Source of the DNA: JAKFWF01 sp963741505
GTDB lineage: Bacteria; Pseudomonadota; Alphaproteobacteria; Rhizobiales; Hyphomicrobiaceae
NCBI GenBank assembly: GCA_963741505.1
Contig: CAVUIJ010000027.1
Span: forward strand, 59,127-123,126
Reading direction: 5' to 3'
DNA: 64,000 bases
In this document: piece by piece, positions 10,101 to 17,895 of the stretch
How the letters are laid out: every line of letters begins with the position of its first letter
Position numbering within the stretch: position 1 is the first letter of the stretch
The notes under the pieces: model-generated
What the model was told of the DNA's origin: nothing
What the model saw: only the letters and a program-made list of their open reading frames with translations
The model's database searches: none
Position numbers and translations under genes: made by a program

Positions 10101-10935
10101 AGCGTCGCTGGTGCGAAACGCGGGCCCGGAAGACCTGCGGCGCCAGCCGCCACTGCCCGAGGCCGCCGATGAGCTCTGCCGGGTGGCGCGCTTCGTCGGT
10201 GCCCCTGGCGACGACGTCGCGCTCGGCGCCCGCGCGACCGAGACCGAGATCAAGGCGATGTCGTCGGCCGGCCGGCTCGCCGATGCACGCATCATCCATT
10301 TTGCCACCCACGGCCTACTCGCCGGCGAGACGGCTTTGTTCCTGGCGGCCAAGACCGAGCCGTCGCTGCTGCTCACGCCGCCGCAAACGGCGACCGAGCT
10401 CGACGACGGCCTGTTGACGGCGTCGGAAGTGGCCGCACTCAAACTCAACGCCGACTGGGTCATTCTGTCGGCCTGCAATACCGCCAGCGGTGACGGAGTT
10501 GGAGCCGAAGCGTTATCGGGGCTGGCAAGGGCGTTCTTCTATGCCGGCGCTCATTCCTTGCTCGTCTCGCATTGGGCGGTCGATTCCGACGCCACCGTGA
10601 AGCTCATCACCAGTTCGTTCGAGGCCGGGACGCGTGAACCGCATCTGACACAGGCGCAAGCTCTATCGCGATCGATGACAGCCATGATCGACAGTGGCGG
10701 CAGCGGCTCCCATCCGTCGAAATGGGCGCCGTTCATCGTCGTCGGCGGCAGTGCGCCCGCCGCCCCGGTTGACGCAAGCGTGTCGGCAAATGAGGTGCCG
10801 CCGGAAAGCGTTCTGACGAAGCCTGCGACCAAATCAACGCCCAAGCGATTCGCCCCGCGCAAGGACCGGCGGCCGCGCGACGGCAACGCCAACGGCGACG
10901 ACGCCGACTGGAAGTCGAAGGCATTGGGACGCTAG
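7192..10935 (+). CDS. Exported TPR-repeat protein with C-terminal CHAT (caspase-like) protease domain
   Basis: The 1247-residue protein starts at a TTG (7192-7194), the first possible start after an in-frame TAA at 7186-7188, with GGGGGTAA as ribosome-binding site. Residues about 1-42 look like a signal peptide or membrane anchor (basic RAKRWRGR, then a hydrophobic stretch ending at AQQ). Residues about 60-610 are tandem 42-residue kinesin-light-chain-type TPRs (for example NLGALLSEVGRHAEAEPLL). A linker follows, then a CHAT domain from about 790. The caspase-clan dyad is intact: His1040 in IHFATHG and Cys1095 in LSACNTA, with the usual ARAFFYAGA and VSHWAVD downstream. The last about 60 residues are a basic, proline-rich tail. 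CHAT proteins are proteases; the target is unknown. Its TAG stop lies inside the CTAG that begins the adjacent mobile element. Confidence 0.9.
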   Translation: MVDNRHDRAKRWRGRTATPVFCWLLAAMLSLALVGAQPLLAQQTSPPVSEAPTNSAAALARAKAQAMELMRAGRHSDAVTPAEQALRIAETLHGADAIETAVAAHNLGFLLRRTTRLSDAAANLERALAIYERRHPAVHEDTRNALGELGQIYQATGRAGETAAIYERLIARAAQEGHGAHLGVAHMLTNRAFVLRGLGRGDESEADFTRAIGVYEAQTAIDGEPYRLALEGLLDRLDATNRGDAAIARAKEAIARLDALGDAGSQLAMRLHNRLSKSALEAGRHADALGHARAALALHQNVAAEPDKGRNLDQTVAALNNLARAHRAVADYPAAEDAYRRAVALLDGRGDKANSGILNDNLAVLYLHQGRHDEAERYHKRALALLEEALGREHPSVGRAAGNLGALLSEVGRHAEAEPLLRRGLAILEARKSQDPVSLGIIEDNLAGLLRVTGRHTEARAHLERALELFQGALPAKHPRLATARNNLGRFLLDSGALADAEIELKRALVLAEDLYGPNSLDIAVPAANLAEVMTETKRYGEARALFDRALAALEAVHGPKHANLLVSLVAAGRLELADGKADAARALFERAVAIELAGRARSGIRGRTATADGGTGRGAFHGLIEAQWRSGATPAARDAARALEVGQWDTMTPAAIALAALGARVGAGDQALGATTRERQDLAADWTATDRRLTELLAESGQRNAGLEGQLRQRLATVETRLATIDADLAARYPRYWDLARPSALSVDAIRRLLAPEEAAIQFVVTPEATHVWLLSRSDIAWHRAPIGERNLRSLVRGLRCGLDRAEWDGAGAERCSTLLGLDPKQVPQAADPLPFDVGNAHRLYEILLGPLKSRIAGKDLLVVASGPLTALPLQVLVAEPPAAAEEKDYARAAWLGRRHAITVLPSLASLAALRGFARSRSAAKPYIGIGNPLLTGSDGTDRRAFEVPECDTRPDAPSPVAAAVQKHPASLVRNAGPEDLRRQPPLPEAADELCRVARFVGAPGDDVALGARATETEIKAMSSAGRLADARIIHFATHGLLAGETALFLAAKTEPSLLLTPPQTATELDDGLLTASEVAALKLNADWVILSACNTASGDGVGAEALSGLARAFFYAGAHSLLVSHWAVDSDATVKLITSSFEAGTREPHLTQAQALSRSMTAMIDSGGSGSHPSKWAPFIVVGGSAPAAPVDASVSANEVPPESVLTKPATKSTPKRFAPRKDRRPRDGNANGDDADWKSKALGR

Positions 10936-11203
10936 TACCCGGAATCACACATGGATAGCACACCTGATCGCGAAACCACGAGGCGATCCGCCAGGAGCGG
11001 GGCGCAGCGCGTAGCCCAAGCTACGCGCAAGGCGTGCGACGCCGCGGGCGCCCGTGGGTCGCGACCCTACGGGCGATCGAGGATGCTCGCCGGCGGCGTC
11101 GCGCCGCTTGTCCGATGGGGCAACATCGGCCGGCGCGGCGCTCCTGGCCGGCGAACATCCTCGATCGTCATGTGTGCTATCCATGTGTGATTCCGGGTAC
11201 TAG
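10932..11203. mobile_element. MITE-like element with perfect 32-bp inverted ends and CTAG boundaries
   Basis: A 272-bp element is bounded by perfect inverted repeats at 10932-10963 and 11172-11203 (outermost bases CTAGTACCCGGAATCACACA, then 12 more). Each end carries CTAG, which can be read as a 4-bp target duplication. The interior is strongly self-complementary: a 9-bp stem with a 4-base loop at 11007-11028, an imperfect palindrome at 11050-11074, and a 20-bp arm pair (19 of 20 matching) at 11074-11093 and 11148-11167. Two opposite 79-codon frames inside have no protein character. There is no transposase, so it is non-autonomous. A related single end occurs at 51546-51576. The family of origin is unknown to me. 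Confidence 0.8.
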
Positions 11204-11346
11204 TGCTCTGCCGGCGCCAACCCAGCGCCATCGCGGCCGACCTCGCACCCAACCTGGAGGCGGCCGGTATTGCGACGCAAGTCCGCGACAATGGCGACCA
11301 TCATGTGAAGGTGGCGGGCTTTGCGCGCCGTTTGGCAAGTCGGTGA
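11204..11346 (+). pseudogene. C-terminal gene remnant next to the MITE
   Basis: The frame that begins right after the element reads as a plausible protein end (LEAAGIATQVRDNGDHHVKV and onward) and stops at a TGA at 11344-11346. It has no start codon of its own with a ribosome-binding site. The composition looks like real coding sequence, but I do not recognise the family. It could be the tail of a gene lost when the element inserted or when sequence was deleted beside it. Confidence 0.35.
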
Positions 11347-11350
11347 ACCG

Positions 11351-13106
11351 CTACCAACCGAGCGCATAACATGGCCGGCGCGGGTCGGCGCCCGCCGCGA
11401 TCAGGCCGGTATCCGGGTCCTTGCGGATCATGCACATGGCACCGGCGCGCCACACGAACTGCGGCCACCACTGCACATCGTGTCCGAGTTGGCCGAGGCG
11501 ATCTGCGGTCGCAGCCGGCAGGCGCGCCTCCAGCATGAGACGATCGGGCTGGTAGGCGTGCGGCTCGAACGAATTGGGGAAGCTGTAGGTGGCAAACCGC
11601 GGCGCCTCGACTGCCTGCTGCAGGTCCATGCCGAACTCGACGACGTTGAGGAACGTCTGCAGCATGGCCTGGATCTGCACATCGCCACCAGGCGTGCCGA
11701 GCGGAAACAGTTCGCGGCCGTGCCGCCCGCGCCGGCCAAGCACCAGCGTCGGGCTCGGCGTCAGGCGGGGGCGCTTGCCAGGGGCGACGACCGAGGCGTG
11801 ATCGGTGTTGGTCCACGACTGGGTGCCGCGCATCGACGGTACCATGCCGGTGCCGGGGATCACCGGCGAATCGCTCGAGGTGTCGCTCGGCGTCGCCGAG
11901 AACGCGTTGCCATGCCGGTCGACGACGCAGACATAGGAGGTGTCGAGCTGCCCGCGCGTCGGCGCCGTGGCGACAACCGTTGCCGGTCGCGTGCCATCGC
12001 CGGCCGGCGGCAAGCCCGGATAGGCACGGTCGTGGCGGATCAGGGCGCGGCGTAGGGCGGCGTACTCGGGCGACAGCAGGCGAGTAAGCGGCACCTCGAC
12101 AAAACGGGGATCGCCGAAATAGCGCTCGCGATCGGCGAATACGAGCTTGAGCGTCTCGACCACGGCGTGCACATAAGCCGGCGAATTATGGCCCAGCGAT
12201 TGCAAGTCGATACCCTCGACCAGCTTGAACGCCTGGGCGAGCGCCGGCCCCTGGCACCACGGCTGGCAGGTGTGGATCTTGTGCTCCTTGTAGGCAACCT
12301 CGACCGGCGCCTCGACCTCGGCCTCGAAGCCGGCAAGATCCTCAGCCGTCAGCCAACCGCCGTTGTCCTTGTGGAACTTGACGAATGCTGCCGCGAGATC
12401 ACCCTTGTAGAATGCATCACGCGCGGCCTTGAGCCCGGCCGCGCGGCTTTTGCCGGCGGCGGCGGCCTCCTCGTCGCACATGTACTGCAGGCTGCGCGCA
12501 AGGTCCGACTGGACGAAAACATCGCCGACCCGCGGCGGCCTGCCCGTTCGGCAGATAGATCGCAGCGTTCGACGACCACATCCGATAGTCCGCCTCGTGC
12601 GAGGCGATCAACTCCGCCATCAGCGGGTACATCGCGAAGCCGTCGCGGGCGAACCTGATCGCCGCGGTGGCAACGTCGGAAAACGACATCGTGCCAAAAC
12701 GCTCGAGCGCGGTGATCCAGGCGGCCGGTGCCGCTGGCACCACGGTGCGCAACAACCCCTTCGGGATTTTGCCACCGTGGGCTTGCCGGAAATGCTCGGC
12801 CGAGGCCGCCTTTGGCCAGGTGCCGAGGCCGGCGATCGAGATCACTTGGTCGCGCTCGGCAAGATAGACCAGGATCGGCGCCACGCCGGCGACATTGACG
12901 ATATCGCTCTGTAGTACACCCAGTGCCAGGCCCGCCGCGACCCCGGCGTCGACGGCGTTGCCACCGGCTTCGAGGATCGCGAAGGCAGCGTGCGCCGCGC
13001 CATGATGACCGGCGACCGCCATGTGCCGGCTGCCCGAAATCAGTGGGCGGTAGGATGATATGCCGAAGTTGCCCGGCGATGACGCGGCGGCTTCCAGCGG
13101 TGGCAT
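11351..13106 (-). CDS. ggt: Gamma-glutamyltransferase, interrupted by one single-base frame break
   Basis: This Ntn-hydrolase family enzyme cleaves or transfers gamma-glutamyl groups and is made as a precursor that cuts itself. The start is the ATG at 13104-13106, chosen for its AAAGGAGA ribosome-binding site. The N-terminal half shows GHHGAAHAAFAILEAGGNAV, typical of the family. The second half contains the autoprocessing site LDTSYVCVVD, where the threonine becomes the catalytic N-terminus, and the later GTPGGDVQIQ. The frame breaks near 12540: one extra base in CAGGCCGCC (CAGCCGCC restores LPNGQPPRVGDVF). The 1756-base span is 3 x 585 + 1, which fits a single insertion. No signal peptide is visible, so it resembles the cytoplasmic or YwrD-like members. 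It is the last gene of the ABC operon. Confidence 0.87.
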
Positions 13107-13131
13107 GGCGGCATCTCCTTTGATCCAAGAC

Positions 13132-13920
13132 CTATCGTTGCACGACACGCGCGATGCCGACCAGCCGTTCCATCACCAGGATCGCGAGCACGATCACCAA
13201 TACCTGTACGGTCGATGCCGCGGCCACGACCAGTTGGCTGCCCTCGAACTGCAAGTAGCTGAAGATCTCAATCGGCAGCGTTGTGACGCCGGGGCCGGTC
13301 AGGAACAGCGAGGTATTGAGTTCGCCGATCGACACGACGAAGGCGAACAGGAAGCCCGACACCACGCCCGGCCAGACGATCGGCAGCGTCACCGCGAAGA
13401 ACGTCCGCAATGGGCTCGCACCGAGGCTCTGCCCGGCCTCCTCGAGGCTGCGATCGAAGGCGGTGAGCGAGGTCAGGCAGGCGCGGAAGCAATAGGGCAG
13501 GCAGACGACGACATGGGCGAGGTACAGCCCGAGCAGGATCGGCACGCCGAGCGACCGGAAGTAGAGCAGCAGGGCGAGACCGAGGATGATGGTCGGAAAC
13601 ACCAGCGGCGCCATGAACAGCGCCTGCAGCGTATCGGATCGAACGCCACGCCGACGAACGGTGGCATAGGCGCCGAGCAGGCCGAACACGGTCGCCGTCA
13701 TCGCCGCCGCCAATGCCAGTGCCAGGCTCAAGGCGAGTGCGCCGCGCATGCTGGGCGTGCCGAAAAAGCGCTCGAACCAGCGCAGCGACAGGCCGGGCGG
13801 CGGCACCGCCAGGTAATCGCCGGCCGAGAACGACAGCACGACAACGGTCAGGATCGGACCGAGCACCAGCGCGAACGCCAGCCCGACGATGAACCGCAGC
13901 ACGATGCCGGTCACGCTCAT
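13132..13920 (-). CDS. ABC transporter permease, spermidine/putrescine (PotC) type
   Basis: The 262-residue membrane protein is the second permease of an ABC importer. The start is the ATG at 13918-13920 (MSVTGIVLRF), which overlaps the stop of the preceding permease gene (ATGA). Six hydrophobic segments are visible. The cytoplasmic EAA loop that docks on the ATPase reads LEEAGQSLGASPLRTFFAVT near residue 180. It is related to PotC and to permeases for opine- or thiamine-type ligands, so the substrate class is only suggested by family. Confidence 0.9.
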   Translation of the reverse strand: MSVTGIVLRFIVGLAFALVLGPILTVVVLSFSAGDYLAVPPPGLSLRWFERFFGTPSMRGALALSLALALAAAMTATVFGLLGAYATVRRRGVRSDTLQALFMAPLVFPTIILGLALLLYFRSLGVPILLGLYLAHVVVCLPYCFRACLTSLTAFDRSLEEAGQSLGASPLRTFFAVTLPIVWPGVVSGFLFAFVVSIGELNTSLFLTGPGVTTLPIEIFSYLQFEGSQLVVAAASTVQVLVIVLAILVMERLVGIARVVQR

Positions 13921-14840
13921 CCGCCCTTCCCCGAAACCCGGCCCGGTCGCAGTATCAACTGCACCAGGGCGCCGAACGTCAGCGCGATCATCAGCATGAC
14001 GAAGGACAGGGCCGCCGCGCGCGGCCAATTAAAGCTGATCACCTGATCATAGACCATGGAGACCAGCAGCTTCGAGCGCGGCCCGCCGAGCAGCGATACC
14101 GTCACGTAGGCAGACAGGAACAGGAAGAACGTCGTCATCAGCCCGCCGGCGACGCCCGGGCTCGACAGCGGGAAGGTGACGTGGATGAAGGTGCGCACCG
14201 GCCCGGCACCCAGCGATTGCGCCGCCTCGGCATAAACGCGGTCGATCGACGTCAGCGAGTTGGTGATCGAGATCACCATGAACGGCAGCAAAATGGTCAT
14301 CAGGCCGATCACCACGGCATCGAGGCCCGGCAACATGGCTATCGGCCGCTCGATCAGCCCGGCGCCCTGCAGTGCCGAATTGATCACGCCGCGGCGTGAC
14401 AGCAGCGTGACCCAGCCATAGGCGCGGATGACATTCGACACCATCAGCGGGAACAGCAGGACGAGCAGCAGCAGCAAGCGCTTGCGCGGCGCACAGCCGG
14501 CGATATAGGCGGCGACCGGATAACCCACGCCCAAGCACAGCCCGAGCACGAACATCGAGGCGATCAGCGTGCGCTCGATAACCCGCAGATAGAACGGATC
14601 GGTGGTCACAGCGATGTAGTTATCGAGCGTCGGCCGCAGCAGATAGAGCTCGTTCTGCGAGGGCATCATGAAGCTGACGAACAACAGATAGGCGATCGGC
14701 AACACGAACAGCACCAGGACGAGGATCAGCGGCGGCAACAGCAGCGCCATCCCGGCCCCACGCGACTGTCGAATCCCATGCCAGAGCCGCAGCAGCTGGG
14801 ACGCAGCCTTGCCAATCCGGTCGCTACTGAAGGACGGCAA
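13917..14840 (-). CDS. ABC transporter permease, spermidine/putrescine (PotB) type
   Basis: The 307-residue membrane protein is the first permease of the importer. It has an N-terminal amphipathic part, then six membrane segments. Its EAA loop (YAEAAQSLGAGPVRTFIHVT, near residue 215) is the contact to the ATP-binding protein. It overlaps the ATPase gene upstream by 17 bases and the PotC-like gene downstream by 4 bases, so the operon is tightly coupled. Confidence 0.9.
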   Translation of the reverse strand: MPSFSSDRIGKAASQLLRLWHGIRQSRGAGMALLLPPLILVLVLFVLPIAYLLFVSFMMPSQNELYLLRPTLDNYIAVTTDPFYLRVIERTLIASMFVLGLCLGVGYPVAAYIAGCAPRKRLLLLLVLLFPLMVSNVIRAYGWVTLLSRRGVINSALQGAGLIERPIAMLPGLDAVVIGLMTILLPFMVISITNSLTSIDRVYAEAAQSLGAGPVRTFIHVTFPLSSPGVAGGLMTTFFLFLSAYVTVSLLGGPRSKLLVSMVYDQVISFNWPRAAALSFVMLMIALTFGALVQLILRPGRVSGKGG

Positions 14841-15900
14841 CGCTGCCTCCTTCGAAACTCAGTGCCACGGTGCGACCGGGCGTCAGATCGAGCCCGTTGG
14901 CATCACCGACGAACGCCAGCACAGTTGTGCCACCCCAATCGAGATGCACGTGCGTCTGCGGCCCGCGAAATGTGACATCGGCGATCGTCGCCCAGGCCTG
15001 ACCGCTGGCTGCCAGGCGCACCTTCTCGGGTCGCACCGCCAGCCGCAGTCTATCGCCGGCTTCGCCGTGCAGGCCCTCGAGCCGCAGTTGCATGTCGCGC
15101 AATTCAACCACCGTCGCATCGGCGCCGCGCGCCGTGACAACACCATCGAACAGGTTGCTGGCGCCGAGGAAGGTCGCGACGAACTCGGTCGCCGGCCGCT
15201 CGTAGATCTCGCGTGGAGCGCCGGTCTGCTCGATGCGGCCGCCGCGCATGACGCAAACCACGTCCGACATCGTCAGCGCTTCTTCCTGATCGTGCGTGAC
15301 GAAGACGGTAGTGATGCCGAGCGCCCGCTGCAGCCGGCGCAATTCGAACTGCATCTCCTCGCGCAACATCTTATCGAGCGCCCCCAGCGGCTCGTCGAGC
15401 AGCAGCACATCGGGACGGATGACGATCGCACGCGCCAGTGCCACGCGCTGCTGCTGTCCGCCTGACAACTGCTTCGGATAGCGGTCGGCGAAGCCGTCGA
15501 GATGCACGAGCTGCAGGGCATCCTTGATGCGCAGTGCGGCCTTGCGGCGCGCCATGCCGCGCATCCTCAAGCCGAACCCGACGTTGTCGGCAACCGTCAG
15601 ATGCGGGAATAGCGCCAGATTCTGGAACACCATGCCGAAGTTGCGTTTGTAGGCCGGCAGCGCCGTTACGTTGTGGCCGTTGATCTCGATCTCGCCGCGA
15701 TCTGGACGCTCGAAGCCGGCGATAAGGCGCAGCGTCGTCGTCTTGCCGCAACCGGATGGGCCGAGCAGTGACACGAAAGCGGCGCGTGGGATCGCGAGAT
15801 CGAGCGGCGGCAGCACCAGCGTGTTGTCGAAGGATTTCTCGACTTGACTGAGGCGGACGGCGACATCGGGTAAGGAGGTGTGCTCGCTCATGGTGCTCAT
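14824..15900 (-). CDS. ABC transporter ATP-binding protein (PotA type)
   Basis: The 358-residue ATPase energises the importer. It has a Walker A site (GPSGCGKTTT), Q-loop (FQNLALFPHLTV), the signature LSGGQQQRVALARA, Walker B with LLLDEPLGALD, and the switch histidine in FVTHDQEEAL. After about residue 240 comes the TOBE-type regulatory domain common in PotA/MalK relatives. The ATG at 15898-15900 overlaps the upstream stop (ATGA); a second ATG 9 bases on is the alternative. A longer frame to 16104 only adds an arginine-rich shadow. Confidence 0.93.
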   Translation of the reverse strand: MSTMSEHTSLPDVAVRLSQVEKSFDNTLVLPPLDLAIPRAAFVSLLGPSGCGKTTTLRLIAGFERPDRGEIEINGHNVTALPAYKRNFGMVFQNLALFPHLTVADNVGFGLRMRGMARRKAALRIKDALQLVHLDGFADRYPKQLSGGQQQRVALARAIVIRPDVLLLDEPLGALDKMLREEMQFELRRLQRALGITTVFVTHDQEEALTMSDVVCVMRGGRIEQTGAPREIYERPATEFVATFLGASNLFDGVVTARGADATVVELRDMQLRLEGLHGEAGDRLRLAVRPEKVRLAASGQAWATIADVTFRGPQTHVHLDWGGTTVLAFVGDANGLDLTPGRTVALSFEGGSVAVLQ

Positions 15901-17249
15901 TTGCCGGCAGTTATCGACGGCAGAGCATCGTCGCCGGCCAGCACTCGATCGGCGGCGACCAATACGCGGACCGGCAGCTCGATCAGGGCCAGGACTTCGA
16001 TCACCGGGCGCGCGGCCAGTCCAGCCAGCATCGCACCCGCATCGGCGAGCAATGGTGCCAGCAGGGCCGGCAGCAGGGCGTCGGGCAATGCGCTCTTGCC
16101 GCAACAGCGCGACCGCAGCCGTTCGATGCCACCTTCGGCCTCGGCGCGGATGCGCGCCAGATCCTTCGCCACGAGCTGCGACCAGTCCCGTTCGTCGGCG
16201 CCACAGTCGGCGAGCCGCTGCTCGAGCATGGCGATGGCTTGGGCAACTTCCATCGAGAAAACCGCAAGTGCCGCGTCCAGTTGCTCTGTTGATCGGGGCG
16301 AGGCTGGGATCGGCAAATCGTTGCGCCCTTCCGGTGCCACCAGCTGCATAGACCGGTCGATCAGCCGGAACGCCGGCGCATCGTCCGGCGCGTAGTGGCG
16401 CAGCGTATCGTCCAATACCTTCTCGCCACGGATCGGCAAGTACTTTCGGACATAGCCGTCGAGCGCCATGTGCCGGCGTACCAGATCGCCCATCTCCGGG
16501 TGCATCGAAAACAGCACGCCGCGTCCGCGCTCACCATCGCCGTCGGTCAGCAGCGCAGCGGCGCGGCCGGCGAGATCGGCCTCGAACTTGATGCGCTCGA
16601 GCGGGTTGTCGATGAACAGCCGGCTCGGCAGGGCGAGGCTGTCGAAGGTGGCAATGACGCGAGCGTTGCTGCCGCCGTCCGGCCATGACGGGCCGTGGTA
16701 GTAAGGCACCTCGATCTGTCGGCCGACGCCTTCGGCAAACCGCGCGTCGCCGATTGTCACGTTGACGATGCCGGCGCCGGTCTGCAGGTATTCATGGCTG
16801 TATTTCGGCTTGGCATCGGTCATTGCGATCCAGCCGGGGCGACCGGCCGAGGCGTAGTAGGCGCCGCCGCACGATCCGATGAAACCGCCGCCAGCGCTGA
16901 GAAATCGCTGCACGGCCGCGTCGGCGCCCGGCGCCCCCTCGGCCCGGTCGAGCCCCCAAATGGCGAAGCCACCGGGAATGACCAGCACATCGGCACGGTC
17001 GAGCCCTCCCGCCGCGATCGCTGCGGCATCGACCGGCACATAGCAAAGGCCGAGACTGAGCAGGGCATGGCTATAGTAGGCGTAGTAGGGATAGCCGACG
17101 CAGGGGCCGGTAAAGAGCGCGATGCGCGGCGCTTTGCCGCTTGCGCGCTGCCGACGCCAACGCCGCACGACATCGCTCAAACTTCCGGATGCGGAGCCGT
17201 CCGGTATCCCCCCGATGGTCGGAGCGTCATGGTCATGCCCGGTCTTCAT
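15897..17249 (-). CDS. Glutamine-amidotransferase-like protein (biotin-protein-ligase N-terminal-like fold)
   Basis: The 450-residue protein has an N-terminal class I glutamine-amidotransferase-like domain (residues about 40-270). A predicted nucleophile elbow, GGGFIGSCGGAYYAS, places a cysteine where amidotransferases have theirs. PRIALFTGPCVGYPYYAYYS precedes it, and a histidine candidate occurs in FSMHPEMGDLVRRH. This arrangement resembles proteins labelled biotin-protein ligase N-terminal-like. The C-terminal 180 residues are helical and of unknown function. It lies inside the polyamine-type ABC operon between the FMN-binding protein and the ATPase (ATGA overlap), so it may process the imported compound. 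The reaction is unknown. Confidence 0.65.
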   Translation of the reverse strand: MKTGHDHDAPTIGGIPDGSASGSLSDVVRRWRRQRASGKAPRIALFTGPCVGYPYYAYYSHALLSLGLCYVPVDAAAIAAGGLDRADVLVIPGGFAIWGLDRAEGAPGADAAVQRFLSAGGGFIGSCGGAYYASAGRPGWIAMTDAKPKYSHEYLQTGAGIVNVTIGDARFAEGVGRQIEVPYYHGPSWPDGGSNARVIATFDSLALPSRLFIDNPLERIKFEADLAGRAAALLTDGDGERGRGVLFSMHPEMGDLVRRHMALDGYVRKYLPIRGEKVLDDTLRHYAPDDAPAFRLIDRSMQLVAPEGRNDLPIPASPRSTEQLDAALAVFSMEVAQAIAMLEQRLADCGADERDWSQLVAKDLARIRAEAEGGIERLRSRCCGKSALPDALLPALLAPLLADAGAMLAGLAARPVIEVLALIELPVRVLVAADRVLAGDDALPSITAGK

Positions 17250-17276
17250 GTCATTTCGCCCGCACCGAACGACCCC

Positions 17277-17888
17277 TCAATAGAGCCGCGTTCGAATGCT
17301 CTCCTGCACCCTCGCCTCGGCGTCCGCCGCATCGATGCCACCGATCTGGTCGGCAAGTGCGGCGCCCAAACTCGCCAGCCCCGCCGCCCCCTGCCAAGTC
17401 TGCGGCTGCCACAGTCGCGAGCGGATCAGCGCCTTGCCGCAATGGAAGAACACCTGCGCCACGACCACCTCGAGCACGGCGCGGGCAGGCTTGCGGTTGA
17501 CCGAGAAGCGGGCGCACAGCGCTGGATCGATCGACAGCTTGGCGGTGCCGTTGACCCGCAAGGTGTGATCGACGCCGGGCACGAAGAAAATGATCCCGAC
17601 CCGCGGATTGGTCATCAGGTTCTTCATGCCGTCGACGCGGTTGTTGCCGATTCTGTCCGGCAGCAGCAGGCGATGGTCGTCCTCGACGGTGACGAAGCCC
17701 GGCGCGTCGCCCTTGGGCGAGGCGTCCGGCCAGCCCTCGGCGTCGGCGGTAGACATCACCAGGAACGGCGAGCGGGCGATGAATTCCCGCGCGTGGCGGT
17801 CGAGGTGGCCGATCTCCTTGCGCGCCGCCAGCGGGCCGACCTCGCCATAGTGACTGCGCAGTTCTTCAAGACTGCAGATCTCGCTCAT
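17277..17888 (-). CDS. FMN-binding pyridoxamine 5'-phosphate oxidase family protein
   Basis: The 203-residue protein (start ATG at 17886-17888, MSEICSLEE) has the split-barrel pattern of the PNPOx-like family: a beta strand with FLVMSTADAEGWPDASPKGD, then FVTVEDDHRLLLPDR, NRVDGMKNLMTNPRVGIIF and HTLRVNGTAKL. These match the MSMEG_1061-like FMN-dependent group. Family members bind flavin or F420 and reduce small molecules; here the substrate is unknown. It follows the binding-protein gene by 7 bases and belongs to the same operon. Confidence 0.8.
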   Translation of the reverse strand: MSEICSLEELRSHYGEVGPLAARKEIGHLDRHAREFIARSPFLVMSTADAEGWPDASPKGDAPGFVTVEDDHRLLLPDRIGNNRVDGMKNLMTNPRVGIIFFVPGVDHTLRVNGTAKLSIDPALCARFSVNRKPARAVLEVVVAQVFFHCGKALIRSRLWQPQTWQGAAGLASLGAALADQIGGIDAADAEARVQESIRTRLY

Positions 17889-17895
17889 CACCCGC

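Noticed and set aside
10945..11190. Two opposite 79-codon frames as small genes
   Set aside because: They lie entirely inside the hairpin-rich MITE-like element and mirror each other because of its inverted repeats. There is no ribosome-binding site or protein character.
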